Positions 33,506-42,827 of a stretch of DNA of 52,890 nucleotides are shown piece after piece. The stretch's first letter is position 1; each line of letters begins with the position of its first letter. This DNA is from DATDYW01 sp044375695 (GTDB lineage: Bacteria > Patescibacteriota > Minisyncoccia > Phycocordibacterales > JAACPR01): positions 1-52,890 of the forward strand of contig JBILMG010000002.1 of assembly GCA_044375695.1 (NCBI GenBank). The letters are read 5' to 3'. A program made the translations under genes and the position numbers. The notes beneath the pieces are model-generated. The model did not search any database, was not told the origin of the DNA, and saw only the letters and a list, made by a program, of their open reading frames with translations.

Positions 33506-34102
33506 ATGAAACCTCCACCATCGCACACCCTCGCCAATGCCTTTACCCTTTCGGTCCAAGCCGAAGAATCTCCAGAACCAAGGTTCCCGGCGGTTCCAGG
33601 CCTGTGCTCCGAAAGAAGCGGCCGCCTCAAACTTGCCGCCAACTTTTCCGTTGACGGGCCGGCCGGCCACATAATTTTCCGCGTCCAGAAAGTTCGCCGC
33701 ACGGCCAAGGTACCCGGCGGCGCCGACAACGAGTTCGACTTCGGAGAAATTGTGGCCGGCGAGCCAAACCCCAAACACGGCAAGCACCGGAAAGCCTGGG
33801 TCTTGATTCGCGGTTACGGCCCGACGCGCCTGGTTCGCCTCTCGGTCATCGAGCGCGACGGCACCTCCGAGCTGCCTCTGCAGCTTGTGGTAGCCCGAGA
33901 TTACTCGACGCACTTCTGCGCGATCAGGGGCGATAGGGGCAACCTCCTCGCCGTCCTGTTCGCGACCACGAAGCAGACCGAAGCGGGCGAATCGATCGAA
34001 ATCAGATCTGTCTCTGAGGCGTCCCTGCTCGGCGCGCGGTACCACCTGCTCCGCGAAGCGCTCGGCGACCTAATCGACCGATCCTCCACGTCCACCCCCT
34101 AG
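33506..34102 (+). CDS. Orphan protein, single-gene unit
   Basis: A 198-residue soluble protein, apparently beta-rich in the middle with a C-terminal helix (about residues 170-190). No signal and no family recognised. The upstream DNA is the most AT-rich in the window (run of TATATATATT), with candidate -10 boxes 20-30 nt before the ATG. First of three consecutive single-gene units. Confidence 0.6.
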   Translation: MKPPPSHTLANAFTLSVQAEESPEPRFPAVPGLCSERSGRLKLAANFSVDGPAGHIIFRVQKVRRTAKVPGGADNEFDFGEIVAGEPNPKHGKHRKAWVLIRGYGPTRLVRLSVIERDGTSELPLQLVVARDYSTHFCAIRGDRGNLLAVLFATTKQTEAGESIEIRSVSEASLLGARYHLLREALGDLIDRSSTSTP

Positions 34103-34128
34103 CGGCCACATAGGCCGCTTTTCTTTTT
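34101..34128 (+). terminator. Intrinsic terminator
   Basis: AGCGGCC-ACATA-GGCCGCT with tail TTTCTTTTT. Confidence 0.85.
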
Positions 34129-34164
34129 CAAGGCTTGAATCTTTTTGTGGCCTAAGGAGAAGCG

Positions 34165-34191
34165 TTGACAAGAGGCGTGGCCCGGTAGCAG
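34165..34191 (+). promoter_or_regulatory. Promoter TTGACA-15-TAGCAG
   Basis: Perfect -35 TTGACA (34165-34170) with TAGCAG 15 nt downstream, 12 nt before the ATG at 34204. Confidence 0.6.
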
Positions 34192-34203
34192 TGTACCGAC
34201 GGC

Positions 34204-34866
34204 ATGAAACGATCATTCAAAATCAATCCTGGAATCAACTGCGTTACCGTCACCCTCGGCGCCGACGGAGAATTGAGCTGCACCGACGGGCTGCGGCTAT
34301 CTCCCGACAGCTCGCATCTGGAGGGGATGTCGCCAGAATTCGAAATCCACCGGCAAATGCCGCCCGAAGGCATGGCTTCTGGAACCATTACGTTCGCAGA
34401 CGTTCTGTCTTCTAGTTTCGGCGGGGTAACCAGAGGTAACCGCAGCGCCACGTTCTCTAAGCCAGAAAAACGCAGAGAGCGTTGGTCGGAGAACCCGGCG
34501 ATCAACGTCCGCCTTAACATCGCGGGCGCCGGATCATTCTTCGATTGGACCTGCTACCACACCAGCGTAAGCATGTACCAGGAAGCCGACGGCAAACCTC
34601 GCCTCGGTATACCGCTCGACGAGGAAAGAACGCTCCTGCCCATCGAGCTCGACGACGGGAGAAGGTTCATCGTCGCGCTCTCCGCGGAACAAATCACGGC
34701 CGCCCTCGCGCCTCTCGCCGAGCGCGCGCAGGCGTCCCTGAGCGCGCTCGGCAGCCGCCGCGCCATACCCCGGAGAGAGCTCGAAGAGGCCGCGAGGAAC
34801 CTCCCGGCGCTCCTCGACGAATTCGGCGCCATCTTGCTGGCCATGGCGCAGGATCAGGAAGGCTGA
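34204..34866 (+). CDS. Orphan protein, single-gene unit
   Basis: A 220-residue soluble protein. The N-terminal two thirds look beta-rich and the C-terminal third (about residues 155-218) is an Ala/Glu/Arg-rich helix. Two Cys in the first 30 residues and one at about 118. No family recognised. It has its own TTGACA promoter and a terminator. Confidence 0.6.
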   Translation: MKRSFKINPGINCVTVTLGADGELSCTDGLRLSPDSSHLEGMSPEFEIHRQMPPEGMASGTITFADVLSSSFGGVTRGNRSATFSKPEKRRERWSENPAINVRLNIAGAGSFFDWTCYHTSVSMYQEADGKPRLGIPLDEERTLLPIELDDGRRFIVALSAEQITAALAPLAERAQASLSALGSRRAIPRRELEEAARNLPALLDEFGAILLAMAQDQEG

Positions 34867-34878
34867 AAATGTTGCCGA

Positions 34879-34912
34879 CGCGCCCCACAGAGGGGCGCCT
34901 TTCTTTTTTTCC
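34879..34912 (+). terminator. Intrinsic terminator
   Basis: GCGCCCC-ACAGA-GGGGCGC with tail CTTTCTTTTTTT. Confidence 0.85.
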
Positions 34913-34962
34913 AAGGCAACCCTTGACGTTTGACCGGCGCCCGGGGCAAGCTGTCGGCAGCT

Positions 34963-35466
34963 ATGCTCATTGACCTCAAAAATCCGCCACATTTCCTGAC
35001 GCTCGATCCCGACAGCCAAACTTTTTCTGAGGGGATAGAGGTGACAGACAGCGTCCGAAGCTGTACGGCTACAGCGCGGGGAAGCCGCCTTCCGCCAAGC
35101 ATCACCCGCCTCAGCAGAGAATGGTGCGGCGGGTGGATCGGCGGAACCGCCTTAATAACCTGGGGCCAAATCAACAAGCCCCCGCCTCCAGACCGAGTAA
35201 TTGTCTGGTGCCCTCTTGGCCACGAAATTTGGCCTGAGCCGTTCGTTCCCACGACCGCCGAAGAGCTGATCCACAAAGTCGTCTCGGGGAAGATCTACGC
35301 AGGTAGGCCGTTTCTGACACGCAGCGACCTCTTGATAATAAAGACGTTGCTCCCGAGCGGCCAGATAAAGCTATCGGCGCTAGGGTGGAAAGAAGCCCGG
35401 GCCGCTTTTGACGCCTGCGCCAGTGAAACCGCCGCACGCTTCCTATCTGGCACGGCCTCGCCCTAA
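34963..35466 (+). CDS. Orphan protein, single-gene unit
   Basis: A 167-residue soluble protein with a Trp/Gly-rich centre (EWCGGWIGGTALITWG) and a helical end. A TTGACG -35 element lies 33 nt before the ATG with a weak -10. No family recognised. The gene runs towards the convergent gpmI. Confidence 0.55.
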   Translation: MLIDLKNPPHFLTLDPDSQTFSEGIEVTDSVRSCTATARGSRLPPSITRLSREWCGGWIGGTALITWGQINKPPPPDRVIVWCPLGHEIWPEPFVPTTAEELIHKVVSGKIYAGRPFLTRSDLLIIKTLLPSGQIKLSALGWKEARAAFDACASETAARFLSGTASP

Positions 35467-35490
35467 CCAGCGGGGCTTTTCTTTTTTTTA
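35452..35490 (+). terminator. Probable weak terminator
   Basis: Short imperfect GCCC/GGGGC stem spanning the stop codon, followed by TTTTCTTTTTTTT. Confidence 0.55.
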
Positions 35491-36999
35491 GGCGATCAAG
35501 CTCTCGCCCGTCATCGGCGCCGGCTTCGGGATGCCCATGAGCGCGAGGGTTGTCGGCGCGATGTCGGCGAGACCCCCGCCCGAACGCAGCGAGAGATCGC
35601 CCGCGCCGACCACAACGAACGGCACCGGCGAGAGCGTGTGCGCGGTGTGCGGCGCGCCGTTTAGGTCAACGTTCACCTCGGCATTGCCGTGGTCGGCGGT
35701 GACCAGCGTCACGCCGCCGTTACGCGCCACGGCCTCGAGAATAACGCCGAGCGCGGCGTCCGCCGCCTCAACGGAGGCCTTAATCGCCTCGGGCTTGGCG
35801 GTGTGCCCAACCATGTCGGCGTTCGCAATATTCACGAAAACGAAGTCGACGCCGGCATCTAGGCGCTTCGCCGTCTCGAGCGCGATGTCCGCCGCGCGCA
35901 TCTCGGGCGCCTCGTCGTGCGTCTTCACGTCTTTGCGGGAATCTAGGAGCACGTGCTCCTCGCGCTCGTGCGGAGCCTCGCGGCCACCGTTCAAGAAGTA
36001 GGTTGCGTGCGGGAACTTCTCGGTCTCGGCCACGTGCGCCTGCGAGAAGCCGGCAGCTGAAACCTGCGCGGCCAAGGTAGTCTCGACCACCTTGGGCGGA
36101 AAGGCCACCAGCACCGGGTAGCCCTCGGCGTACTGGGTCATCGTAACGACGGTCAGATCGAGCTCGTCCTTACGGGCAAAAATTCGCTCGGTGAGCTGCC
36201 GGGCGCGGTCCGAGCGGAAGTTCAGGAAGACGACCGAGTCCCCTTTCGCGATCGGCGCATCCATCGTCACGAACGGCTCGACGTGCTCGTCGAGCACCTC
36301 CTCGTCGTAGAGCGAGGCCAGGTGGGCCGCGGCGCCAATTTTGCAGACGTTGCCCTCGCAGAGGAAGAGCGCCGCCTCGGCCTTCTCCACGCGTTCCCAG
36401 TTCTTGTCACGATCCATCGCGTAGTAGCGGCCGGTAACGGTGGCGATGGCGCCCACGCCAACTTCGGCGAGCTCGCGCTCGAGGGTTGCCAGGTAGTTCG
36501 CCGATTCCTTGGGCGGCGTATCGCGCCCGTCGGTGAAAGCGTGAATCACCACATTCGAAACGCCGTGAGACTTAGCCGCGCGCAGGAAGGCGAACAGGTG
36601 CGAATCGTGCGCGTGCACGCCGCCCGGACCCACCAGGGCGAGCGCGTGCAGGCGCGTCCCCTTCGCCTTCACGGCATCGAAAGCCGCGACGAAAGCGGGG
36701 TTCTCGGCAAAGCCACCGGTGGCCGCCGATTTGCCGATGCGCACCAGGTCGGTATCGAGAATGGCGCCCGCGCCAATCGTGGTGTGGCCAACCTCGCTGT
36801 TGCCCACCTGGCCCTCCGGCAAGCCGACCGCCTCTTCGCCAGCTTTGAGCAGCGTCTTCGGGTAGCTCGCCCAGATTCGGTCAAAATTAGGCGTGCTCGC
36901 CGCGGCGACCGCGTTGTGCTCCCGGTCTTCGCGGTAGCCCCAGCCGTCGAGAACCACCAGCGCGATCGGTCGTTGAGCCTTTTTTTGTTCGTTGGTCAT
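35488..36999 (-). CDS. gpmI: 2,3-bisphosphoglycerate-independent phosphoglycerate mutase
   Basis: A 503-residue enzyme of normal length. It has the alkaline-phosphatase-type core: VVLDGWG at the N-terminus, catalytic Ser in GQVGNSEVGHTTIGAG, and DHGN near the C-terminus for Mn binding. It converts 3-phosphoglycerate to 2-phosphoglycerate, the step before enolase encoded 2 kb away. Two ATGs lie 6 nt apart; TACCAT is 9 nt before the one used and 3 nt before the upstream one, so the start is slightly uncertain. Confidence 0.95.
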   Translation of the reverse strand: MTNEQKKAQRPIALVVLDGWGYREDREHNAVAAASTPNFDRIWASYPKTLLKAGEEAVGLPEGQVGNSEVGHTTIGAGAILDTDLVRIGKSAATGGFAENPAFVAAFDAVKAKGTRLHALALVGPGGVHAHDSHLFAFLRAAKSHGVSNVVIHAFTDGRDTPPKESANYLATLERELAEVGVGAIATVTGRYYAMDRDKNWERVEKAEAALFLCEGNVCKIGAAAHLASLYDEEVLDEHVEPFVTMDAPIAKGDSVVFLNFRSDRARQLTERIFARKDELDLTVVTMTQYAEGYPVLVAFPPKVVETTLAAQVSAAGFSQAHVAETEKFPHATYFLNGGREAPHEREEHVLLDSRKDVKTHDEAPEMRAADIALETAKRLDAGVDFVFVNIANADMVGHTAKPEAIKASVEAADAALGVILEAVARNGGVTLVTADHGNAEVNVDLNGAPHTAHTLSPVPFVVVGAGDLSLRSGGGLADIAPTTLALMGIPKPAPMTGESLIA

Positions 37000-37058
37000 A
37001 GGCATCTGATGGTACCGCCACTTGACCGCCGCGGCCAGCGGGCGCAGCCTTGAGCGGT

Positions 37059-37340
37059 ATGGAAACGAGCACCTTCTCAAAACTGATCCTCATGCCGGTG
37101 AGCCTCGCCTTCGGGCTCTGTGCCCTCTTGGCCGTAGCAGCGGCAGGACTCACGGGAGCCGCGCTGGCGAAAGCTTCCGGTCTCGACGCCGACGCGCTCA
37201 GCTACGCCGCCGTATGCCTCGCCACCCTGCCGGCCGTCGCCGCGCTCGTCCTCGTCGAGGGACGTCTCGAATTGGTTCGGGAACGTATCGACCGCGCGGT
37301 ATGGCGATGGAGAGCCAGGCATCGGCCGCAGGTTCACTAG
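37059..37340 (+). CDS. Small two-helix membrane protein
   Basis: A 93-residue protein with two membrane segments (about residues 9-35 and 42-64) and a basic Arg-rich cytosolic tail. A TTG three codons upstream is an alternative start. Possible -35 TTGACC and weak -10 CAGCCT. Terminator follows. Divergent from gpmI. Confidence 0.6.
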   Translation: METSTFSKLILMPVSLAFGLCALLAVAAAGLTGAALAKASGLDADALSYAAVCLATLPAVAALVLVEGRLELVRERIDRAVWRWRARHRPQVH

Positions 37341-37342
37341 AC

Positions 37343-37376
37343 CGGCGCCGCCCTTCGGGCGGCGCCTTTTCTTTTA
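37343..37376 (+). terminator. Intrinsic terminator
   Basis: GGCGCCGCCC-TTC-GGGCGGCGCC with tail TTTTCTTTT. Confidence 0.9.
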
Positions 37377-37385
37377 GGTAAATTA

Positions 37386-37414
37386 TTGACCATCCTGAAC
37401 GGCGTGCGTAGTGT
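37386..37414 (+). promoter_or_regulatory. Promoter TTGACC-17-TAGTGT
   Basis: TTGACC (37386-37391) and TAGTGT (37409-37414) with ideal 17-nt spacing, 18 nt before the ATG at 37433. Confidence 0.7.
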
Positions 37415-37432
37415 GCCCGCCGAAAGTCCACC

Positions 37433-37984
37433 ATGAAAAATAAACCTACCGAACCATTCGACAGCCAAGCCGTTACCGCTTTCTACAGGCAAATCGGCAA
37501 AGGCAACTTAGCCGCCGCCCACGACGCCGTCGTCCGAGTTTGGAACGATGACGTACGTCACGCCCTCTACGGCGAGATGCGCCTGCGCGCCGTAGAGTGG
37601 GGCGACCTAACCTACGCCCGCATTGCCGCCCAGTTCTCTTGCGGGCAGCTCGACAGGCTGGAGGCGGCGCGCTGCCGCGACTCGGCAATAAAAAATAGCC
37701 GCACCGAAGATGCCCTGGCCTGCGCCGCGTACCTGGGAGAATCTTTCTCGGGAACGATTCTTGCCAAGCTGTCCGAACTCGCCGCGTCCTCGCGTCCGAA
37801 GGAAGACATCGTCGCCCGAGCCCTGCGCGTCGCGGCAGACCCACGCCACGCAAGCGCGGCGCAGATACTCGCGACAGTTCTGATTGAAACCCGAGGGCGC
37901 AGCCTCAGCCACGCAGAAGACACGGCGCTCGGCTACGCTGTCGAGGCATTCGAAAATCAGCATCTGGCAATCTCCGCTCAGTAG
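37433..37984 (+). CDS. Orphan all-helical protein
   Basis: A 183-residue soluble protein, Ala-rich and predicted almost wholly helical, with a repeat-like feel (ALYGEMRLRAVEWGDLTYAR, ALACAAYLGESF) reminiscent of TPR or HEAT solenoids, though no repeat is convincing. Own promoter and terminator. Function unknown. Confidence 0.6.
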   Translation: MKNKPTEPFDSQAVTAFYRQIGKGNLAAAHDAVVRVWNDDVRHALYGEMRLRAVEWGDLTYARIAAQFSCGQLDRLEAARCRDSAIKNSRTEDALACAAYLGESFSGTILAKLSELAASSRPKEDIVARALRVAADPRHASAAQILATVLIETRGRSLSHAEDTALGYAVEAFENQHLAISAQ

Positions 37985-37993
37985 AGAAAAAAC

Positions 37994-38027
37994 AGCGGCG
38001 CCCCTCTCGGGGCGCCGCTTTTCTTTA
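37994..38027. terminator. Bidirectional terminator
   Basis: AGCGGCGCCCC/GGGGCGCCGCT stem; TTTCTTTATT on the plus side and GTTTTTTCTC on the minus side serve both convergent genes. Confidence 0.85.
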
Positions 38028-38046
38028 TTCGGAGAAACCAGTTCCG

Positions 38047-38580
38047 CTACTCGCCGCGATCTACGCCGCGGTCGATGCCGCCCTGGTCAGAGTCGTGATC
38101 CTGGCGCCAGGTGCGGGTGCCGTGCTCGCCGGACGGGGCGCCCGGAGCCGGGCGCGGGCCGCGAGGGCCGGCGCCGTACGGGCGAGGCGCGCCGTAGGGA
38201 GCGCGCGGGCCACCGTGGCCATGAGGCGCGCCGTACGGACGCGGGCCGCGAGGGCCGGCGCCGTACGGACGCGGGCGCGGGCGGTACTCGCCGTGGCCGC
38301 CCTCCGCCTCTTCGAAGCGGGGCTGGCGCTGCGGTAGCTCGCCGCGCTCGGCCTGCTCTAGCTTGGTCTTCAGCCACGCCGCCGCCGCTTCCGGATCGCG
38401 GAAGACGAGGCGGTCGTTGGGACCCGCGGTAAGAAATTCGAGCCAGCGGCGGCCGTCGTCGCTGTACTTCTGCACGGCTACCGAGCCGCGAATCGTGATG
38501 TAGGGCTTCTTAATTTCGCCGCTCGTAGACTCGAGCACTTCGCCGGTCTGATCGCAGCGGATCTCGCCAAAGTAAGCCAT
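38047..38580 (-). CDS. Protein with Gly/Pro/Arg/Tyr-rich repeat tail
   Basis: A 177-residue protein. Residues 1-80 form a compact domain with a Cys (IRCDQTGEVLES) and a Trp/Phe region. Residues 90-155 are low complexity, with repeats of the GPRPYGA type, and the end is acidic. Arg/Gly/Tyr-rich disordered tails often bind RNA or drive condensates; that is inference. No known family recognised. Confidence 0.65.
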   Translation of the reverse strand: MAYFGEIRCDQTGEVLESTSGEIKKPYITIRGSVAVQKYSDDGRRWLEFLTAGPNDRLVFRDPEAAAAWLKTKLEQAERGELPQRQPRFEEAEGGHGEYRPRPRPYGAGPRGPRPYGAPHGHGGPRAPYGAPRPYGAGPRGPRPAPGAPSGEHGTRTWRQDHDSDQGGIDRGVDRGE

Positions 38581-38721
38581 GGGTAGCGTTTATTGATCCT
38601 AAAATTTGGGCTCGTTTTCGTCGCTGGTTGTCCGAGCTCGCAGAAAATCGTACCACGTAAATTGACGGGTTGCGTCAAGGAAGCCGCAGCGGTAGCCTCT
38701 CGCCGAAACCCTTTAAATTCT

Positions 38722-39096
38722 ATGGCCGAAAAACCAAAAATAACCCTGCAGTTCCCCGTTGTCCCCAGCCTAAGATCGCTGCTTCAGTCAATCGCCGAAG
38801 CGGCAGCTAACCCGAAGCACGATTGGGGCATCGACTACCTGCCGCTCCCGCTCACCGACGACGGGCAGGCCGCGCTAGTCGCGCTCCTGCCAACGCAGAA
38901 GAGAATGCCGTCCAGAATATGCGTCAGCCTGAAAGGCTTCACGCTCGACACCTCCGGCACCGGCTGCTCGTACCGCTTCTCATCGATAGCCTACCGAGAT
39001 GTGCACCGCGCGGGAACCGGTGAACCGATCGGCAACATTGAAATCACCGCCCTCGGCGACCGCAGCGGCAGCGGCGTCCTCACGCTCTACAGGTAG
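38722..39096 (+). CDS. Orphan protein, single-gene unit
   Basis: A 124-residue soluble protein, apparently beta-rich from about residue 75 (SRICVSLKGFTLDTSGTGCS). No family recognised. TTGCGT and TAGCCT with 17-nt spacing lie upstream, giving a leader of about 18 nt. A terminator follows. Confidence 0.55.
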   Translation: MAEKPKITLQFPVVPSLRSLLQSIAEAAANPKHDWGIDYLPLPLTDDGQAALVALLPTQKRMPSRICVSLKGFTLDTSGTGCSYRFSSIAYRDVHRAGTGEPIGNIEITALGDRSGSGVLTLYR

Positions 39097-39120
39097 CCTC
39101 TCGCGAGGCTTTTCTTTTTG
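39095..39120 (+). terminator. Intrinsic terminator
   Basis: AGCCTC/GAGGCT short stem with tail TTTTCTTTTT. Confidence 0.7.
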
Positions 39121-39125
39121 CTCTG

Positions 39126-39170
39126 TCAGCAAAGAGCCGGCCGCCTTTTGGGCGGCCGGCTCTTTGCTGA
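39126..39170 (-). terminator. 20-bp perfect hairpin after enolase
   Basis: Arms 39126-39145 and 39151-39170 are perfectly complementary with a 5-nt loop; the outer A/T-containing part includes the run CTCTTTG in the minus direction. Confidence 0.8.
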
Positions 39171-39182
39171 TCCATCCGAAAC

Positions 39183-40535
<1,353 letters not shown>

Positions 40536-40722
40536 CGTGCTTGCCTTAGCTGTTTTTAAGCGGAAAGAAAACTTTAGCACAGACGGCTATTTGACTATTC
40601 CTATATTCGGGGCCAGACTTCCCCTCCGAGGCTCCCCACAAAAAGACAGCGGCCCAAAAGGCCGTCACAAAGGCAAAATACACCCCTTGGGGAGTCGTCA
40701 AAAAACAAAACGACAACCCAAA

Positions 40723-41004
40723 ATGAAAAGCAGCACTCCAAGCAAAAGCAGGCGCCCGGCCCGGGCGGTAACGGTGAAAACCACAATGCCAACCCTCGGC
40801 CTGGTGACCGTCATGGTTACCGGCTGGCTCATCCCCTGGATCGGCCAGAACGACCTGGAAAACCCCCGCAACCTGAGAGTGGTGTGCCGCGAGGCCGCCA
40901 TGCAGGCCACCGGGGACGCCGAATGGCTCTTCGAGCCCACGGTCCAGGAGGACATCATCGCCCAGGTCCGCCGCGAGCTGACCGAAGCCTGCAAGAAATG
41001 CTAG
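40723..41004 (+). CDS. Small membrane protein with basic N-terminus
   Basis: A 93-residue protein: very basic N-terminus (residues 1-20), one membrane segment (about 22-42), then an outer or cytosolic acidic helical part with two Cys. Function unknown. A strong terminator follows. Confidence 0.6.
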   Translation: MKSSTPSKSRRPARAVTVKTTMPTLGLVTVMVTGWLIPWIGQNDLENPRNLRVVCREAAMQATGDAEWLFEPTVQEDIIAQVRRELTEACKKC

Positions 41005-41019
41005 CGACTAGGCAGTCGC

Positions 41020-41061
41020 AGGCCGCACCGGACAACCGGTGCGGCCTATTCTTTTCTTTTT
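41020..41061 (+). terminator. Intrinsic terminator
   Basis: AGGCCGCACCGG-ACAA-CCGGTGCGGCCT with tail ATTCTTTTCTTTTT. Confidence 0.9.
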
Positions 41062-41077
41062 GAACCGGACGCTCAGA

Positions 41078-41227
41078 TTAGAGCGAGTCCTTCCACTTCC
41101 ACCACTTCTCGAAGTAGAGGTTCGAGATGACGTACGCCGGCACCACGATGACGCCCGCTAGAAACCAGAGCGCGATGACGGCCCATTTGTGCAGGAAGGC
41201 AATAGCGGGTTCGAGTTTCTCGAGCAC
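41078..41227 (-). CDS. 49-residue membrane protein
   Basis: A small protein from a GTG start with TAGTTT exactly 6 nt upstream. One membrane helix (AVIALWFLAGVIVVPAYVIS) is followed by a charged aromatic tail (YFEKWWKWKDSL). Its size escapes usual gene callers. The promoter spacing and the helix-plus-amphipathic-tail design support a real gene. Function unknown. Confidence 0.6.
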   Translation of the reverse strand: MLEKLEPAIAFLHKWAVIALWFLAGVIVVPAYVISNLYFEKWWKWKDSL

Positions 41228-41282
41228 GAAGAGAAACTAGCGTCTCGGGCGCGGCCGCGCAACCGCGGCGGCAAACCGCGAA

Positions 41283-41316
41283 ACAGGAAACCCCGCCGAA
41301 TCCGTTCGGCGGGGCG
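41283..41316 (-). terminator. Terminator of the 41-residue gene
   Basis: CCCCGCCGAA-CGGA-TTCGGCGGGG with tail TTTCCTGTTT on the minus strand. Confidence 0.7.
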
Positions 41317-41338
41317 CGCTGTTTTTATCTTTTCCTCG

Positions 41339-41464
41339 CTAGCCGCGGATCAGGCGGAAGGAGAACCGGAGGCCGAGCGCGTTTACGAACGAGGACACCG
41401 CGGGGCGAGATCGGCGGAGCCGGGCGGAACGGGTCTGCAGGTCGCGGGTGATGTCGATAGTCAT
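41339..41464 (-). CDS. 41-residue basic protein
   Basis: A very small Arg-rich protein (10 Arg) with a hydrophobic C-terminal half (SSFVNALGLRFSFRLIRG). It has the best promoter in the window: TTGACA, 16-nt spacer, GAGAAT, then 6 nt to the ATG, and a terminator downstream. Divergent from the LexA-like gene, sharing its control region. Function unknown; a toxin-like or regulator-linked peptide is possible. Confidence 0.55.
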   Translation of the reverse strand: MTIDITRDLQTRSARLRRSRPAVSSFVNALGLRFSFRLIRG

Positions 41465-41470
41465 GAGCGC

Positions 41471-41498
41471 ATTCTCGCGCATCTGTACATTCTGTCAA
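41471..41498 (-). promoter_or_regulatory. Promoter TTGACA-16-GAGAAT
   Basis: Minus-strand -35 at 41498-41493 and -10 at 41476-41471, 6 nt before the ATG at 41464. Confidence 0.75.
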
Positions 41499-41520
41499 TT
41501 TTTACGCTCTTGTGGATAAC

Positions 41521-41530
41521 TTTACGTAAA
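41521..41530. promoter_or_regulatory. Palindrome TTTACGTAAA, candidate operator
   Basis: A 10-bp palindrome between the 41-residue gene and the LexA-like gene. It overlaps the predicted -35 position of the latter's promoter (TATACT at 41547-41552), a location suited to autorepression. Confidence 0.45.
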
Positions 41531-41583
41531 TTTTAAGCGCGGGCGGTATACTCCGGAAGTTAAGAGGCGCAAAAACTACCCAC

Positions 41584-42285
41584 ATGCACAAGACCCAGGA
41601 ACTCATTCTCGATCTCGTCCGCGGCGGCGGCTGGAACCGCAAGACGCTGCGCGAGGTCGGCGCGGAAATCGGCTGCCCCTCGGCGCAGCAGGTGAAGCAC
41701 CACCTCGAGCAGCTAATCGGCCGCGGCCTCGTCACCTTCGATCGCGACGCGAAAACTGCGCGCATGTCGCGCCCCATCTTCTCCCCTGCCGGACTCGTGC
41801 CGGTGCCGATCGTAGGCGCCGCCAACTGCGGCCCCGCCACAATCTTCGCCAATGAGAACATCGAGGGGTACCTGCGCGTCTCCCCCAAAATTCTCAAGAA
41901 GACCAGCCGCATCTTTGCCATTCGCGCCCAAGGCATCTCCATGAACCGCGCAGAAGTCGACGGCAACACCATCGAGGACGGCGACTACCTCATCATCGAC
42001 GCCGACTACCGCACCCCGCAGAACGGCGACATCGTGCTCTCGGTCATCGACGACGCCGCCAACATCAAGAAGTTCCTCTGGGACGACGAGACGGGCCAGA
42101 TTGTGCTGGTTTCCGAGTCGACCAAAGACATTCCGCCTATCTACATCCACGAGGACGACAGCTTTATGGTGAACGGTCGAGTGGTGCAGGTAATCAAGAA
42201 GCCTAGAATTAGCGCCGCCGCGCCGGCCTCTAGCCGTCGCGTGGCTAAGCCAGCTTCACCATCCCGCCGCGGGCGGGTACGATAG
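41584..42285 (+). CDS. LexA-like self-cleaving repressor (S24 family)
   Basis: A 233-residue protein: N-terminal winged-helix region (about residues 1-60), then an S24 autoprotease domain. The catalytic Ser is in AQGISM (S119) and the Lys in NIKKF (K162). A Cys-Gly at 82-83 (GAANCGPA) fits the cleavage site. The C-terminus has a basic Ala/Arg/Ser tail (about 205-233) absent from typical LexA. It probably represses SOS-type genes and is inactivated by RecA-dependent self-cleavage (family knowledge). Confidence 0.85.
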   Translation: MHKTQELILDLVRGGGWNRKTLREVGAEIGCPSAQQVKHHLEQLIGRGLVTFDRDAKTARMSRPIFSPAGLVPVPIVGAANCGPATIFANENIEGYLRVSPKILKKTSRIFAIRAQGISMNRAEVDGNTIEDGDYLIIDADYRTPQNGDIVLSVIDDAANIKKFLWDDETGQIVLVSESTKDIPPIYIHEDDSFMVNGRVVQVIKKPRISAAAPASSRRVAKPASPSRRGRVR

Positions 42286-42322
42286 GCGGGCGCCTGTTTT
42301 CTGCGGGCCCTAACCTAAATTC

Positions 42323-42712
42323 ATGAAAGGCTTCATTGAAGAGTTCAAGTCCTTCGCCGTCAAAGGCAACGCGATTGATCTGGCGGTCGGCGTCGTAATC
42401 GGCGCGGCCTTCGGCAAGATCGTCTCGTCTATTGTCGACGACCTCATCATGCCGGTCGTCGGCCTCCTCACCGGCGGCATCGACTTCTCGGACAAGGTCT
42501 GGATCATCCCGACCACCGAGGTCGCCGTGCGCTACGGCATGTTCCTCAACGCCCTGCTCAACTTCATCATCGTGGCCTTCGCCATCTTCATGGTGGTCAA
42601 GCAGCTCAACCGCCTCAAGAAGCCGGTTGAGTGCGAGCCGGCCGCTCCGGCCGCGACCCCGGAAGACGTTGTGCTTCTGCGCGAAATTCGCGACGCCCTC
42701 AAGCAGCGCTAG
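42323..42712 (+). CDS. mscL: Large-conductance mechanosensitive channel
   Basis: A 129-residue MscL of normal length. FKSFAVKGNAIDLAVGVVIG forms the N-terminal amphipathic and first membrane helix; the second helix is around residues 70-92, followed by a charged C-terminal bundle. It opens on osmotic downshock to release solutes. TAACCT lies 6 nt before the ATG (leaderless type). Confidence 0.95.
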   Translation: MKGFIEEFKSFAVKGNAIDLAVGVVIGAAFGKIVSSIVDDLIMPVVGLLTGGIDFSDKVWIIPTTEVAVRYGMFLNALLNFIIVAFAIFMVVKQLNRLKKPVECEPAAPAATPEDVVLLREIRDALKQR

Positions 42713-42728
42713 CCGCTCTCTGACGCCT

Positions 42729-42758
42729 CGAAGCGCCGCCCTCACGGGCGGCGCTTCG
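42729..42758. terminator. Hairpin after mscL
   Basis: CGAAGCGCCGCCC-TCAC-GGGCGGCGCTTCG, 13-bp perfect stem without T-tract. Confidence 0.65.
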
Positions 42759-42827
42759 CATCCCCTAACCTTGCCCGACCGAAAAAACCCTTGCGTTCTG
42801 CTGAGATAGGCGTAGAAAACTCCGCCG

